NCBI GenBank assembly: GCA_963844655.1
Contig: CAWJPA010000002.1
Location: 866,080-930,079 of the forward strand
Direction: 5' to 3'
DNA length: 64,000 bases
From: JASHPR01 sp963844655
GTDB lineage: Bacteria; Actinomycetota; Actinomycetes; Streptosporangiales; Streptosporangiaceae
The position numbers were made by a program, and so were the translations under genes. The notes below the pieces were generated by a model. It was not told the DNA's origin and did not search any database. It worked only from the letters and a program-made list of their open reading frames with translations. Below are positions 19,699-29,235 of this stretch, one piece after another; position 1 is the stretch's first letter; every line of letters starts with the position of its first letter.

Positions 19699-21026
19699 CC
19701 GCGGTGCTGCGGCTGACGGCTCGGGGCCCGCGGCGGCCGGGCCGACGACGGCGGTGCGGGCCGGGGATGCACCGACGCCGGCGACGGACGGCCGTGCGCC
19801 ACCACCAGGGACAGCGCACCCATGGCCGCGGCCACGCCCGCGCTCACCGCGAAGATCGTCGGCAGCCGCACGCCCGCGTCGGTCACCGGGCCCACCCCGA
19901 ACGCGGCGATGCCGTAGCCGGCCTGATAGCAGGCGATCACCACGCCCGCCACCACCGCCTGGTACCTGGCCAGCTTCTCCTGCCCGATGCTGATCGTGAG
20001 CGGGAGCAGGGCCGAACAGCCGAGTCCGGCCAGGGCGAAGGCCGCGATCCCCGCGGCCGGGCGGTGGGCGGGCAGGGCCGAGATCAGCAGGAACGCGCCC
20101 GCGAGCAGGAACGGCAGGATGTGGAACGCTGCCCGGCTCGGCAGCCAACGGCCGAGCGCGGCGATCAGCACCCGCCCCAGCGTCACTACGGCCCAGAACG
20201 CGGTGAGCGCCAGCGCGGCGGTCGTGCCCTTGACCCCGAGCGAGGTGAGATCCAGCTGCGACCAGTTGCCGTTCATCGTCTCGCAGAAGCCGTAGAGCAC
20301 GGCGAAGAGCCCGAAGAGCCAGAGGCCGGCCGGGATCCGGCGGCCCGGCACGGGATCCGGCCGCTCCCCCGGCCGCGACCGGTCCGACGGCGCCCCGGGC
20401 CGGAGCGGCAGCCGCACGCTGACCGCGAACAGGACCGCGAGCATGATGGCCGCGAGCACCGGCAGGCCGGTCCAGAACCCCAGGCCCACAAACACCGCGA
20501 CGAACACCGGGGCGAGCGCGGTGCCCAGTCCCAGCAGGGCGTTGAGCACGAGCACGGCCCGGTCCACCGCCGCGGGGTGGAACGCCGCCGTCAGCGTGTT
20601 GAGCGACGGCACGGCCAGGCCGAACCCCGCGCCGAGGCAGGCGGTCGCGGCCAGCAGCAGCGCGTAGGCCAGCGGATGGTTGTGCACCACCAGCCAGCTC
20701 GCGATCAGCAGCAGCATCGAGGCCAGGTCGGCCACCAGGCCGGCCAGGTAGATCGTGCGCTCCCCGAGGCGCCGGGCCAGGCCGGGCGCTAACAGCCCGG
20801 CGCCAGCCAGCGATGTGGTGACCGCGGTGATGACCTGCGGGACGAACATCAGCCCGTACTGGGTACTGGACAGGTCGTAGGAGCCCCGGGCGGTGAAGAT
20901 CGTGCTGACCGCGGGGAAGGTGACCAGTGCGATGCCCTGGACCAGACCCGCCGCGTTGATGGTCAGGCTCTCCGCGCGACTGGCAGTCACCGTCGGCGGC
21001 GAGCCCGGCTGCGACCGCATGCCCAA
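19695..21026 (-). CDS. Major facilitator superfamily transporter
   Basis: 443-aa permease with twelve predicted helices, a basic loop after helix 2 (GLARRLGERTIYLAG) and a central hydrophilic loop (RPGAPSDRSRPGERPDPVPG). The C-terminal tail is long, Pro/Arg-rich and presumably cytoplasmic. MFS proteins of this type move small molecules with the proton gradient; nothing in the sequence fixes the substrate. Neighbours are the urease genes (convergent) and a kinase (divergent), so no functional link is firm. Confidence 0.85.
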   Translation of the reverse strand: MGMRSQPGSPPTVTASRAESLTINAAGLVQGIALVTFPAVSTIFTARGSYDLSSTQYGLMFVPQVITAVTTSLAGAGLLAPGLARRLGERTIYLAGLVADLASMLLLIASWLVVHNHPLAYALLLAATACLGAGFGLAVPSLNTLTAAFHPAAVDRAVLVLNALLGLGTALAPVFVAVFVGLGFWTGLPVLAAIMLAVLFAVSVRLPLRPGAPSDRSRPGERPDPVPGRRIPAGLWLFGLFAVLYGFCETMNGNWSQLDLTSLGVKGTTAALALTAFWAVVTLGRVLIAALGRWLPSRAAFHILPFLLAGAFLLISALPAHRPAAGIAAFALAGLGCSALLPLTISIGQEKLARYQAVVAGVVIACYQAGYGIAAFGVGPVTDAGVRLPTIFAVSAGVAAAMGALSLVVAHGRPSPASVHPRPAPPSSARPPRAPSRQPQHRG

Positions 21027-21318
21027 CGTTTACCACGCGTCGCGGAACCCGCACGGACCGCCACGCCAACCGCAGGCGGGCCTGATTCCTGTTGGCCGTA
21101 CAGACCTGGCGAAATGTCATTATCGTGGGGACAGGGCTGCGGGCACCGGCCCGATGGACGCTCGGGAGGTCGGCCGGGCAACAGGTCACGAGCCGGTTTT
21201 CATGCTGTTGCTCGCCAACCGCTGCTGGACGGAGGAGGTTAGCGAGCTGTACGGCGACGTCACTACCACCACCAGTTCCGCTCCAGCCCAGCGGGCCGGC
21301 GAGCGCTGACCGGATGGT

Positions 21319-23139
21319 GTGCCCGTGAACCGCGAGACGGAATCGGCCCGGCCGCAGATGGCGACGTCGGGCCGGATCGCTGACTACCGCCTGGACCAGA
21401 TGATCGGCCGGGGCGGCCTGGCCGCTGTGTACGTGGCCCAGGACGAACGCTCGGGCCGGACGGTGGCGCTCAAGGTCCTGGCGCCGGAACTGGCCCGCGA
21501 TGACGCGTTCCGGGCCCGGTTCCTGCGCGAGACCCGGGCGGCCGCCGCGGTGGGGCACCCGAACATCATCCCGGTCTATGACGTCGGCGAGGCGGGCGGC
21601 AGCCTCTACCTGGCCATGCGCTACGTTCAGGGCGGCGACGTCAGGTCGCTGCTCAACCGGCTCGGGCCGCTTCCCGTCGCCCGGGCCTGGAACACCATTG
21701 CCCAGGTCGCGTCGGCGCTGGACGCCGCGCACGCCCACGGCCTGGTTCATCGCGACGTGAAGCCCGCCAACCTGCTGCTCGACGCGGGCGCGGGTAACGG
21801 GAGCGCGCCGGGCACCGGGCCCGAGGACGGCGAGACCGACCACGTGTACCTGTCCGACTTCGGGATCAGCAAGGACCCGCCGCCGGGCGGGATCATCGCC
21901 ATGGGCAAGTTCGTGGGCAACCTGGACTACGTCGCGCCCGAGCAGATCGAGGGGCGGGCGCTCGACGGGCGCGCGGACCTGTACGCGCTGGCCTGCGCCG
22001 GGTTCGAGCTGCTGTGCGGCTCGCCGCCATTCGGGCAGGACCCCGGCCTGACCGTGATGTACGCGCAGCTGTACGCGCCGCCGCCCGCGGCCACCGCGCG
22101 GCGCGGCGACCTGCCCGCGGCCGTGGACCAGGTTCTGGCCACGGCGCTGGCGAAGAACCCGGCTGACCGCTACGCGAGCTGCGCCCAGTTCGCCGACGAC
22201 CTGCACGCGGCGCTGGGGCTCCGGTCCGGCGAGCCGGGTCATCCCACGCCAGCGCGCCCACCGGGTCAGGGCGAGCCTGCCGCGCATGCGGTCCCGGCCG
22301 CGGCCGTGATGCGGCCTGCTGACCCGCCGCGGCGGGGCGCCCCGCGGCCGGGCGGGCCGCGCTCACCCGAGCCTCAGACCGTGCGGATGGCGGCTCCTGC
22401 ACCCGCGCCGCCCGGGGCCGGCTGGCCCGGCACCCAGGACAGCGTGCCCCCGCCCGGCCAGGACCCGGCGGGCGCTGCGGCGCCGCTGCACGGGCTGAGC
22501 GGTCACTACCCCGAGCAGCCCCGGCGGATGTCGGGCGGCCTGCGGCTCGTTCTCGCGGCGGCCGCGCTGGTCGTGGTGGGCGCCGTGGTCGCCGTGGGCG
22601 TTGCCCTGTCAGGCGGATCCGCACCGGCCGGCAAGCCCTCGGCGTCCGCCCCGCCCGCGTCCTCGGCGCCGCCGTCGCCGTCAGCGGCAACCCTCGCCTC
22701 CCGGCAGGCCGTCGCCGTGAACAGGCTGCTGGGGTCGAGCGGGGCCAGCAGGAAGGCGCTGCAGGGCGCGGTCAGCGACGCCGGGCACTGCACGAACCTG
22801 CCCTCCGCGGTCAGCCGGATCCAGAGCGTCGTGAACCAGCGCAGCACCGAGTATCACCAGGCGCTGGCCCTGACCACGGCCGCCCTCCCGGGCGGTGCGA
22901 CGGTGAAGTCCGACCTGACCGCGGCGCTGCGCGGCTCGCTGAACGCCGACCGGGCCTACCTGTCCTGGGCCAAGCAGCAGCTGGCCAACGGCTGCGTACC
23001 GACCTCTCAGTCGAGTGCCTACAGCGCCGCGACCAGCGCGGGCGCGGAGGCCGACGCGGCCAAGCGGGCGTTTGTCCGGGTCTGGAATCCGGTCGCTTCC
23101 CAGTACGGCGTACCCCGGATGACGCCCACCAGCATCTAG
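21319..23139 (+). CDS. Membrane serine/threonine protein kinase, PknB-like, with extracytoplasmic domain
   Basis: 606-aa receptor-type kinase. The N-terminal kinase domain shows the loop GRGGLAAVYVA (residue 30), catalytic Lys in VALKVL, HRDVKPANLL (143) and SDFGISK (179), with GNLDYVAPEQIEG in the activation segment. A Pro-rich juxtamembrane linker (about 295-400) leads to one helix near 407-431. The outer part is a Ser/Pro/Ala stretch and then about 145 residues rich in Ala and helix formers with two cysteines (AGHCTNL, ANGCVP). It has no PASTA repeats, so the sensed signal differs from PknB. GTG 21319 and GTG 21325 are both possible starts. The secreted hydrolase gene follows after 33 bases, probably in one operon. 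Confidence 0.92.
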   Translation: MPVNRETESARPQMATSGRIADYRLDQMIGRGGLAAVYVAQDERSGRTVALKVLAPELARDDAFRARFLRETRAAAAVGHPNIIPVYDVGEAGGSLYLAMRYVQGGDVRSLLNRLGPLPVARAWNTIAQVASALDAAHAHGLVHRDVKPANLLLDAGAGNGSAPGTGPEDGETDHVYLSDFGISKDPPPGGIIAMGKFVGNLDYVAPEQIEGRALDGRADLYALACAGFELLCGSPPFGQDPGLTVMYAQLYAPPPAATARRGDLPAAVDQVLATALAKNPADRYASCAQFADDLHAALGLRSGEPGHPTPARPPGQGEPAAHAVPAAAVMRPADPPRRGAPRPGGPRSPEPQTVRMAAPAPAPPGAGWPGTQDSVPPPGQDPAGAAAPLHGLSGHYPEQPRRMSGGLRLVLAAAALVVVGAVVAVGVALSGGSAPAGKPSASAPPASSAPPSPSAATLASRQAVAVNRLLGSSGASRKALQGAVSDAGHCTNLPSAVSRIQSVVNQRSTEYHQALALTTAALPGGATVKSDLTAALRGSLNADRAYLSWAKQQLANGCVPTSQSSAYSAATSAGAEADAAKRAFVRVWNPVASQYGVPRMTPTSI

Positions 23140-23172
23140 CCGCCCAGCCCGCCCGGTCAGGAGAGGACTGCC

Positions 23173-24117
23173 GTGACCCACGCGCAACCCCGCCGCGACA
23201 GGTCGTCGCTGGGGATCGCCGTGAGCGTCGTCCTCGCGATCATCGCTGCGGTCGGCTCGTTCATGCTGTACCGGCCGCACGGTTCCGGCGCCACGCTGGC
23301 GTCGGACCCCGCCAGCAACCCGGGTGACCCTGTAGGGCAGGCCCAGCCCCCCGGGCCGGTGCCGCCCGGGCGCCGGCACGCGGACCCGCTGGGCGGTCAG
23401 GCCGGATCGTTCCTGGCCGCACGCGACGGCACGGTGCTGGCCGCCGTCTATGACCTCGACACGCGGCAGACCTGGACCATCGGGCACGGGCCGCCGCAGG
23501 CCGAGGCCAGCGTGGTCAAGCTCGACATCCTGGAAACCCTGCTCGCGCGGCGCGGGCAGAACGGCCGCGGGCTCTCCGGCCACGAGCAGTCGCTGGCCAA
23601 GCTCATGATCGAGCAGAGCGACGACAACGCCGCCACGGACCTGTGGCGGGCCGTGGGCGGGCCCGGCGGAATCCGCTCGTTCAACACCGCCGCCGGGCTG
23701 ACGCACACCGCGCCCTCGTCCTGCGTCGTGTGCACCGGCTTCCCGCTGCCCGGCTGGGGGCTCACCACCACCACGCCGGCCGACCAGATCTCGCTGCTAC
23801 GGCAGATCGTGCAGCAGGGCGCGCTGCTGTCCAACGCCCAGCGCAGCTATGCCCTGCGACTCATGGAGGACGTGTCGGCCGACCAGCGGTGGGGGGTCTC
23901 CAGCGGCGTCTCGCCCAAGGCCACGATCGCGCTGAAAGACGGCTGGCTTCCGCTCGACGGCGCCAGGACGGACTGGCAGATCAACAGCGTCGGGTGGATC
24001 TCCGGCCACGGGCGGAACTACCTGATCGCGGTGCTCAGCACGGGCAATCCGACGGAGCAGTACGGCATCGACACGATCAGCGGCCTGTCCTCGATGGTCT
24101 GGAAGAACATGCGCTGA
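23173..24117 (+). CDS. Membrane-anchored or secreted serine hydrolase, class A beta-lactamase fold
   Basis: 314 aa with an N-terminal helix (IAVSVVLAIIAAVGSFMLY) that is a signal anchor or signal peptide, a Pro/Gly linker and a beta-lactamase-like domain. Motifs: SVVK for the S-x-x-K nucleophile (near residue 114), SDDN at the SDN position (near 141) and LKDGW at the KTG position. It is probably a penicillin-interacting hydrolase or DD-peptidase relative rather than a resistance enzyme, since the KTG motif is changed to KDG. It is likely co-transcribed with the upstream kinase, which points to cell-wall related signalling. Confidence 0.82.
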   Translation: MTHAQPRRDRSSLGIAVSVVLAIIAAVGSFMLYRPHGSGATLASDPASNPGDPVGQAQPPGPVPPGRRHADPLGGQAGSFLAARDGTVLAAVYDLDTRQTWTIGHGPPQAEASVVKLDILETLLARRGQNGRGLSGHEQSLAKLMIEQSDDNAATDLWRAVGGPGGIRSFNTAAGLTHTAPSSCVVCTGFPLPGWGLTTTTPADQISLLRQIVQQGALLSNAQRSYALRLMEDVSADQRWGVSSGVSPKATIALKDGWLPLDGARTDWQINSVGWISGHGRNYLIAVLSTGNPTEQYGIDTISGLSSMVWKNMR

Positions 24118-24148
24118 CCTGCGGCGGCGCCGGGCCCTGCCCCGGTGG

Positions 24149-25228
24149 TTACGCGCCCGCGTAGCGCTCAAAGAGGCGGCTGAACGCCCACCGGGGCTGG
24201 CTGATGCCGGAGCAGGAGTTGCTGTCGATCGTGCCCGGGCAGCCGCCGTTGTCCCGCTGGATCGCCCAGATCGAGATCATGGGCAGCCGGCGGGCCATCG
24301 CGAACCGCATGACCTGGCGGGCGTCGCTGAGGTAGGTCACCTCCGTCTTCTTCGGGTAGTCGTCGATGCCGGGCAGCAGCGTGATGCCCTCCATGGCCCA
24401 GAGCTGCCGCTGGCCCAGCCCGGGGTAGAGCCGGGCGAGCTGGCGGTGGGTGCCGGTCAGCGCGCTGAGCGCCGCGGTGCCCATGTCGATGCCGGTCAGG
24501 CTGGCCTTGATGTAGTAGTCGAAGGCCATGATGTTCACGGTGAACCGCACCCCGTGCGCCACCGCGCTCCGCAGCACGGCCAGGCAGTCGGCGGGCAGCC
24601 CCCAGGGCTCGACGCCGATCGTGAAGGTGATCCGCAGCCGGCGGTGGGTCCGGGCCGCCCAGCCCTGGAGCAGCCGCAGCGCCTCACTGCGCCGCTCGAT
24701 CCCAGCCTTGTTGCTGAGCGAGTTGGCCTCAACGTCCATGTCCAGCCAGGTCACACCGTAGGTGGTGACCACCGACTCATAGGCCTTGGCAATCTTCTTG
24801 ACGCTGGAGCACGAATCGGCGATCTCGGTGCCGCCCTGGTCGGCGCTGTACCCGCCGAAGGAAGGAACCGCGTCGCCGCCCATGGCGCGCAGCCTGGCGA
24901 TCTGGCTCACATAGCGCCCGCCCGGGTGCACGACCTGCTTCGGGTTCCCGTTCCACGCCACCGAGCACGACCCCCGCTTGGGTGTCTGCAGGAAGGCCAG
25001 AACCAGGTCGCGGGCCCCCGAGGCGCGGGCCACCGCAGGGAGCCTGGCCTTGGTCCAGGTCTCGAAGTAGGGCGCGTACACCTGGCGGGCGAACCCGCCC
25101 TGCGCCCAGGTGGCCGCGGCCAGCCTGGTTCCGGAGGCGGCGGCGGGCGCAGTGGTCATGGCCACGGCCAGCGGAACAGCCAGAGCGAGCGCTAATGCCG
25201 CTCGCACGCCTGGGAAGGTGCGCTTCAC
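24149..25228 (-). CDS. Secreted GH18-like (chitinase-type) glycosidase
   Basis: About 359 aa from GTG 25228, which has GAGGAG 9 bases upstream. A typical signal peptide follows (VKRTFPGVRAALALALAVPLA ending at APAAAS). The catalytic motif of glycoside hydrolase family 18, D-x-x-D-x-D-x-E, appears as TWLDMDVEANS (near residue 180), with the last D-x-D-x-E part conserved. FGGYSADQGG and MAFDYYIK match the GH18 strands, and the latter supplies the usual Met/Asp/Tyr residues. It probably hydrolyses chitin or peptidoglycan-like glycans outside the cell. The kinase-hydrolase unit ends 31 bases away, convergent. Confidence 0.82.
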   Translation of the reverse strand: MKRTFPGVRAALALALAVPLAVAMTTAPAAASGTRLAAATWAQGGFARQVYAPYFETWTKARLPAVARASGARDLVLAFLQTPKRGSCSVAWNGNPKQVVHPGGRYVSQIARLRAMGGDAVPSFGGYSADQGGTEIADSCSSVKKIAKAYESVVTTYGVTWLDMDVEANSLSNKAGIERRSEALRLLQGWAARTHRRLRITFTIGVEPWGLPADCLAVLRSAVAHGVRFTVNIMAFDYYIKASLTGIDMGTAALSALTGTHRQLARLYPGLGQRQLWAMEGITLLPGIDDYPKKTEVTYLSDARQVMRFAMARRLPMISIWAIQRDNGGCPGTIDSNSCSGISQPRWAFSRLFERYAGA

Positions 25229-25387
25229 GCGTATCGGCTCCTCGGTCCGGACGGCGGCGCCGCACTTCGCGCCCATATGGGACGTTACGGCCCGCGCCGG
25301 AACCGCGCCAGGCCCACTTCCCGGCCGGCCGCCTGCTCGGAGCGGGGCGCCAACCACAAACCCAGCGCGGCTCTGCCGGCCAGCGAT

Positions 25388-28300
25388 CTAGTGCTCGGAC
25401 GGCAGATCGGCGTCCAGGTCGGCCTCGGCCAGCAGGCGCGCGGCCGCGCTGGGGTCACGCAGCAGGTCAGCGAGCAGGTGCCGTGCCGACCACTTGCCTG
25501 CCGCCCAGGCCAGCCCGCAGACGAGGCCTTCGGGCCCGGAGGCATGCACGGCGCCGTGGGTGTAGCGCCACGGCACGGGGACGCCGTCCACGACGAGCCG
25601 GTCGTGGGCGTTGTAGGTCGCGGGAGCCTCAGGCAGCGCCGCGCGCAGGATCGCGGGAACCGGGCGGCGCTCCGGCGCCGACTCGACCAGACCGGCGACC
25701 TTCTCCGAGACCAGCGGCAGGTCCAGCAGGTCAGCGAGCCGCAGGACCCGGTCGTACGGCGCCAGCACCAGCGGCTGGGTGGCCACAAGCGGCCACAGAT
25801 CCGGGGTGTCGAGTACCAGCGCGTCCATGGCGCCGGCCACGACAACCTCGTCCCCGCGCACCGTACGCACCCGGTTTGGCGGTGCGGCGTCGGCGACGGC
25901 CGCGAGCGCGGCCCACAGGGCCCGCAACTGGGCCCGCGTCACCGGCCGCCCGGGGTCGGCCAGCCGGTCCAGCAGCTCGTCGGCGCCCCCTGGCTCGGCG
26001 AGCAACTCGGCGACCGAGGTGCGCACGCCAAGCGCGCGGGCGACAGCCGGGTCCGCTGGCAGGTCGGTCTCGTCGTAAAGGCCCGCGAGCAGCGGGTCCG
26101 CATCGGCGGCGCGCACGTCGGCGGGCCGATGGCCGCCGAGGACCGGATGGTGGCGGAGCCACCAGGCGGTGTAGGACGGCACGTCGGCGTGGCGGCCGTC
26201 GGCGAGCAGCACCCGGGTCGGCTCGACGAGCGCCGCCCGCAACGGCGGAGCGGCGAGCAGGTCCAGCGCCTGCGGCCAGCGGGCCGGGTCGACGAGCTCA
26301 AGGTCGCGGACGGCCCGCACTTCCGCCGCCACCGGCGGCACGCTGCTGCCGGGCAGCTGCGCACACGTGTCGGCCGCCCACTCCTCTGCGCCGTCCAGGT
26401 CGAGGTCGGGGGCATCGAGAGCAACGTCCTCCGCGACCAGCTGGCCGAATGACGACAGCACGCCGACTGCCTCAAGGGTCGCGGCGCCGTAGCGCGTGAG
26501 TAGGTCCGGGCCCGCGGTGCCGAACGGCGTATCCGCCGCGACCACCTCGGCCAGCGGGCTGCCGGGGAGCAGCATCTCGCCCGCCGGGTGCCACTCGCCG
26601 TCGGTACCTGGCAGGGCCAGGTCAGCGAGCCATGGCTGCTCCCCCGGCCGCAGGTGCGCGGCCGCGACGAGGCCGAGCACCGTGTCGGCGACCGGGCCGG
26701 GATCGTCCTCGTCGTAGGACTCCGTGACCGCCGCGCGCACGATCGGGTCGGCGAGGACGCCTCGCGGTGTCGCCTCGACCGCGCCCAACCGGGCCAGCAG
26801 CCGGTGCACCGCGCCGGGATGCACCACGCGGAGGCCGAGCAGCGCCAGCCGGCCGGCGTCCTCAAGGCCCGGCCCGGGCAGCAGCAGCCCGCGCGGTCCC
26901 CGCACTAGCCGCCCGTCGGCGAGCGGCACCGGCAGCGCGCCCAGTTCGCCAAGCTCGCCCGCCTCCGCGGCGGCCAGCGCTTCGTACAGCTGGCGCCACC
27001 AGGCCGGGTCGCGGTCGAGCGACGCGAGCATGTCGGCAAGATCGGCCAGCCCGAGCCGCCGCACGCCGAGTACCGCATAGGCGGGATGCCGCGCCGGCCC
27101 CGCGATCAGGCCGGGCAGCACCCGCGCGAGGCTGGCGGCGAGATCAGGGAGAGCCGCGTCGAGTATGACCGCGTCGTGCGGCCGGACCCGCGGGCCAGGC
27201 CCCTCGGCGGCGGGCAGGAATGCGGCCTCCGGCAGCCGCGCCAGGATCGCGCGGCCCAGCTGGGCGTCCAGCTCGCCCCGCGCGACCGGACTCGGGACCA
27301 GATCGAGCAGGCGGGGTCCGGGCGCCAGCCTGGGCAGCAAGCCGGCGTAGACCTCGGCGGCCCGATCGACGAGGAAGTCAGTGAGCGGGCCAGGCGCGAC
27401 GTGGCGGCGGTCGGGACTGAGCGGGAACGAGGCGAGCAGCAGCGCAGGAAGGCCAAGCGGTTCGTCCGTCGGCGTAGGCGCGTGCACGACACCGCCGATC
27501 CCCCCGGGCAGGCGGCCAGGCAGCTCATCGCCGTTCTCGCCACCCAGCGTGACCGGCACCGCCCAGCGCACCGACCAAGACCGGCGGGCGCGCTCCTCGG
27601 CAGGGCGGTCGGCCAGCAGCCCCGGATCAGCCTGGCCGCCCGCGGCCGCCGTGCGCCACCTGCCGGCTGCGCCGTCGACGGTGATCGTGACGCCGTCGCC
27701 GTCGTGCGCCGCGGTGAGCGCGCGAGTCGTGCCGTCGACCTCGATCTCTATGCTGGCCAGGGCGGGCAGCGCGAGGAGGAGCGCGGGCCCTGTCTCGGCC
27801 AGAAGCCGCTGGATAAGCCGGTCGGCGGCCTCGTCTCGCAAGGGCAGCGTGACGGCTGTCGCGAAGCCCTCGGGGGGCGCGCCGTCCGCGGCGAACGGCA
27901 GCCGCAGCACCGGGAGGTGACCCGATCGCCCGGCGAGCTCGGCGGCCACCGCGGGAATCCGCGAGACGAGATCATGTGCGGCGCTGCGCGACCAGGCCAC
28001 CGCGCCGGTGAGCGAGGAGATGCGCGGCTCGTCGCTGACCGCGACGGCGGCGGCGAAACCGACACCGAACCTGCCGACCTCGGTCTCGTGCACATCCGGT
28101 CCCCGCTTGCTGGAGGCGCGCAGCGTGGACAGCGCCGCGACGCCCGCGGCGTCGAGCGGCGCTCCTGTGTTCGCTGCCACAAGCGTTCCGGCGCGCAACG
28201 TCAGCCGCAGTCGGCCCCCCACTCCCTCGCGCGCCGCCGCATCGGCCGCGTTCTGCGCTAGCTCCACCACGACGCGGTCCCGGTAGCCGCCGAGCGCGTA

Positions 28301-28414
28301 GTCCTCTTCGGCGTTGGCGTCCTCACGGAACCGGGCGGGTGATGCCGTCCAGGCGTCGAGCACCCGGCGGCGCAGCTCCGCGGTGCCGAAAGGGTCGGGC
28401 TGGCTGCTCTGCAC
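25388..28414 (-). CDS. Large sacsin/Hsp90-type ATPase-domain protein
   Basis: About 1008 aa from GTG 28414; GTG 28441 is also possible. The N terminus resembles a GHKL/Hsp90 ATPase of the sacsin type: RDRVVVELAQNAADAA supplies the N-box with Asn, TLVAANTGAPLD the following strand and VGRFGVGFAAAVAVSD the glycine-rich lid. The remaining ~800 residues are Ala/Leu/Asp-rich with no recognised domain and show weak internal repetition (LPVPLADGRLV, VLLADGRHADV, VVDGVPVPW). The family is found across actinobacteria, often labelled molecular chaperone, but its role is unknown. It is not clearly in an operon: the DHFR-like gene upstream ends 154 bases away. Confidence 0.75.
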   Translation of the reverse strand: MQSSQPDPFGTAELRRRVLDAWTASPARFREDANAEEDYALGGYRDRVVVELAQNAADAAAREGVGGRLRLTLRAGTLVAANTGAPLDAAGVAALSTLRASSKRGPDVHETEVGRFGVGFAAAVAVSDEPRISSLTGAVAWSRSAAHDLVSRIPAVAAELAGRSGHLPVLRLPFAADGAPPEGFATAVTLPLRDEAADRLIQRLLAETGPALLLALPALASIEIEVDGTTRALTAAHDGDGVTITVDGAAGRWRTAAAGGQADPGLLADRPAEERARRSWSVRWAVPVTLGGENGDELPGRLPGGIGGVVHAPTPTDEPLGLPALLLASFPLSPDRRHVAPGPLTDFLVDRAAEVYAGLLPRLAPGPRLLDLVPSPVARGELDAQLGRAILARLPEAAFLPAAEGPGPRVRPHDAVILDAALPDLAASLARVLPGLIAGPARHPAYAVLGVRRLGLADLADMLASLDRDPAWWRQLYEALAAAEAGELGELGALPVPLADGRLVRGPRGLLLPGPGLEDAGRLALLGLRVVHPGAVHRLLARLGAVEATPRGVLADPIVRAAVTESYDEDDPGPVADTVLGLVAAAHLRPGEQPWLADLALPGTDGEWHPAGEMLLPGSPLAEVVAADTPFGTAGPDLLTRYGAATLEAVGVLSSFGQLVAEDVALDAPDLDLDGAEEWAADTCAQLPGSSVPPVAAEVRAVRDLELVDPARWPQALDLLAAPPLRAALVEPTRVLLADGRHADVPSYTAWWLRHHPVLGGHRPADVRAADADPLLAGLYDETDLPADPAVARALGVRTSVAELLAEPGGADELLDRLADPGRPVTRAQLRALWAALAAVADAAPPNRVRTVRGDEVVVAGAMDALVLDTPDLWPLVATQPLVLAPYDRVLRLADLLDLPLVSEKVAGLVESAPERRPVPAILRAALPEAPATYNAHDRLVVDGVPVPWRYTHGAVHASGPEGLVCGLAWAAGKWSARHLLADLLRDPSAAARLLAEADLDADLPSEH

Positions 28415-28568
28415 CGCGCGGGATCCGCCTCTCCTGCTCACTACTCGCCAGATCTGGTTCGCTCGCCAGATCCCTGCTCGCGAGTCCGTGCGCCGCCAAG
28501 AGCCCCGGGCCCGCCGACCCCGACCATATTCCTGCCGCGTACCGATCGCTGCGCCACCCGGCGAGCGG

Positions 28569-29132
28569 TCACGCTGACGTGATGCGGTACCTGAGGTAGA
28601 CAGCACCACCTGCGAACCGTTGCGTGTCCAGCAGCTCCAGCTCCGCACGGACACCGTCGGAGAGCGCTCGCTTGCCCCCTCCGACCACGACGGGCACCAG
28701 GAACAGCTGCAACTCGTCGACCAGCCCAGCCTTGATGGCCTGCCCGGCCAGGTTCGCGCCGCCCACTGTCATGTCGTGCTCGGTGACCGACTTCAGCTGC
28801 CGGACCACGGCGGGGTCGAAGGTCCGTTCGATCCGTGTCCTGGCGCTTGCTACCGACGCGAGTGTGGTCGAGAACACAATCTTCTCGGCTGCCTGCCAGA
28901 TGCCGGTGAACTCCCGGAAGGACGGCGGCGGGCCGGCCACCGTGTCGGCGGTCTCCCAGTAGAGCATCGTCTCGTACATACGGCGCCCGTAAAGGTAGGT
29001 GCCGACCGGGCGCTCGAGGTCGCTGACGAAGGAGAGCACCTCGTCGTCGGGTGCCGCCCAGTCGAACCTGCCTGCGTCGTCCTCGACGTAACCGTCGGCC
29101 GAGGCGATCGCCGAGTAGATCAGCTTGCCCAT
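28569..29132 (-). CDS. Dihydrofolate reductase/RibD C-terminal family protein
   Basis: 187-aa protein of the RibD_C/DHFR-like family used in many actinobacteria as NADPH-dependent reductases. The start is ATG 29132, which follows GGAGGTGA at 6 bases. KLIYSAIASADGYVED opens the fold, TYLYGRRMYETM is the second conserved block and MTVGGANLAGQAIKAGLVDEL is the nucleotide-binding GGxxL region. The substrate is unknown; it lacks the deaminase part of RibD, so it is unlikely to act in riboflavin synthesis. Confidence 0.85.
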   Translation of the reverse strand: MGKLIYSAIASADGYVEDDAGRFDWAAPDDEVLSFVSDLERPVGTYLYGRRMYETMLYWETADTVAGPPPSFREFTGIWQAAEKIVFSTTLASVASARTRIERTFDPAVVRQLKSVTEHDMTVGGANLAGQAIKAGLVDELQLFLVPVVVGGGKRALSDGVRAELELLDTQRFAGGAVYLRYRITSA

Positions 29133-29235
29133 CGCCAATCACCTCCGTCAGTCAGGCCGCCGCCGCGGCGGCATCTATCAGCAGACACCCGGCACGGACC
29201 GAAGTCATCGCCCGGGCGGCACCAAACCTTGGCCG

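Noticed and set aside
18133..22287. 1384-codon open frame on the minus strand
   Set aside because: High-GC shadow opposite ureC and across the MFS gene; no family sequence and the known genes lie in other frames.
24982..26499. 505-codon Arg/Pro-rich frame on the plus strand
   Set aside because: Antisense shadow of the sacsin-type gene and GH18-like gene, typical of high-GC DNA.
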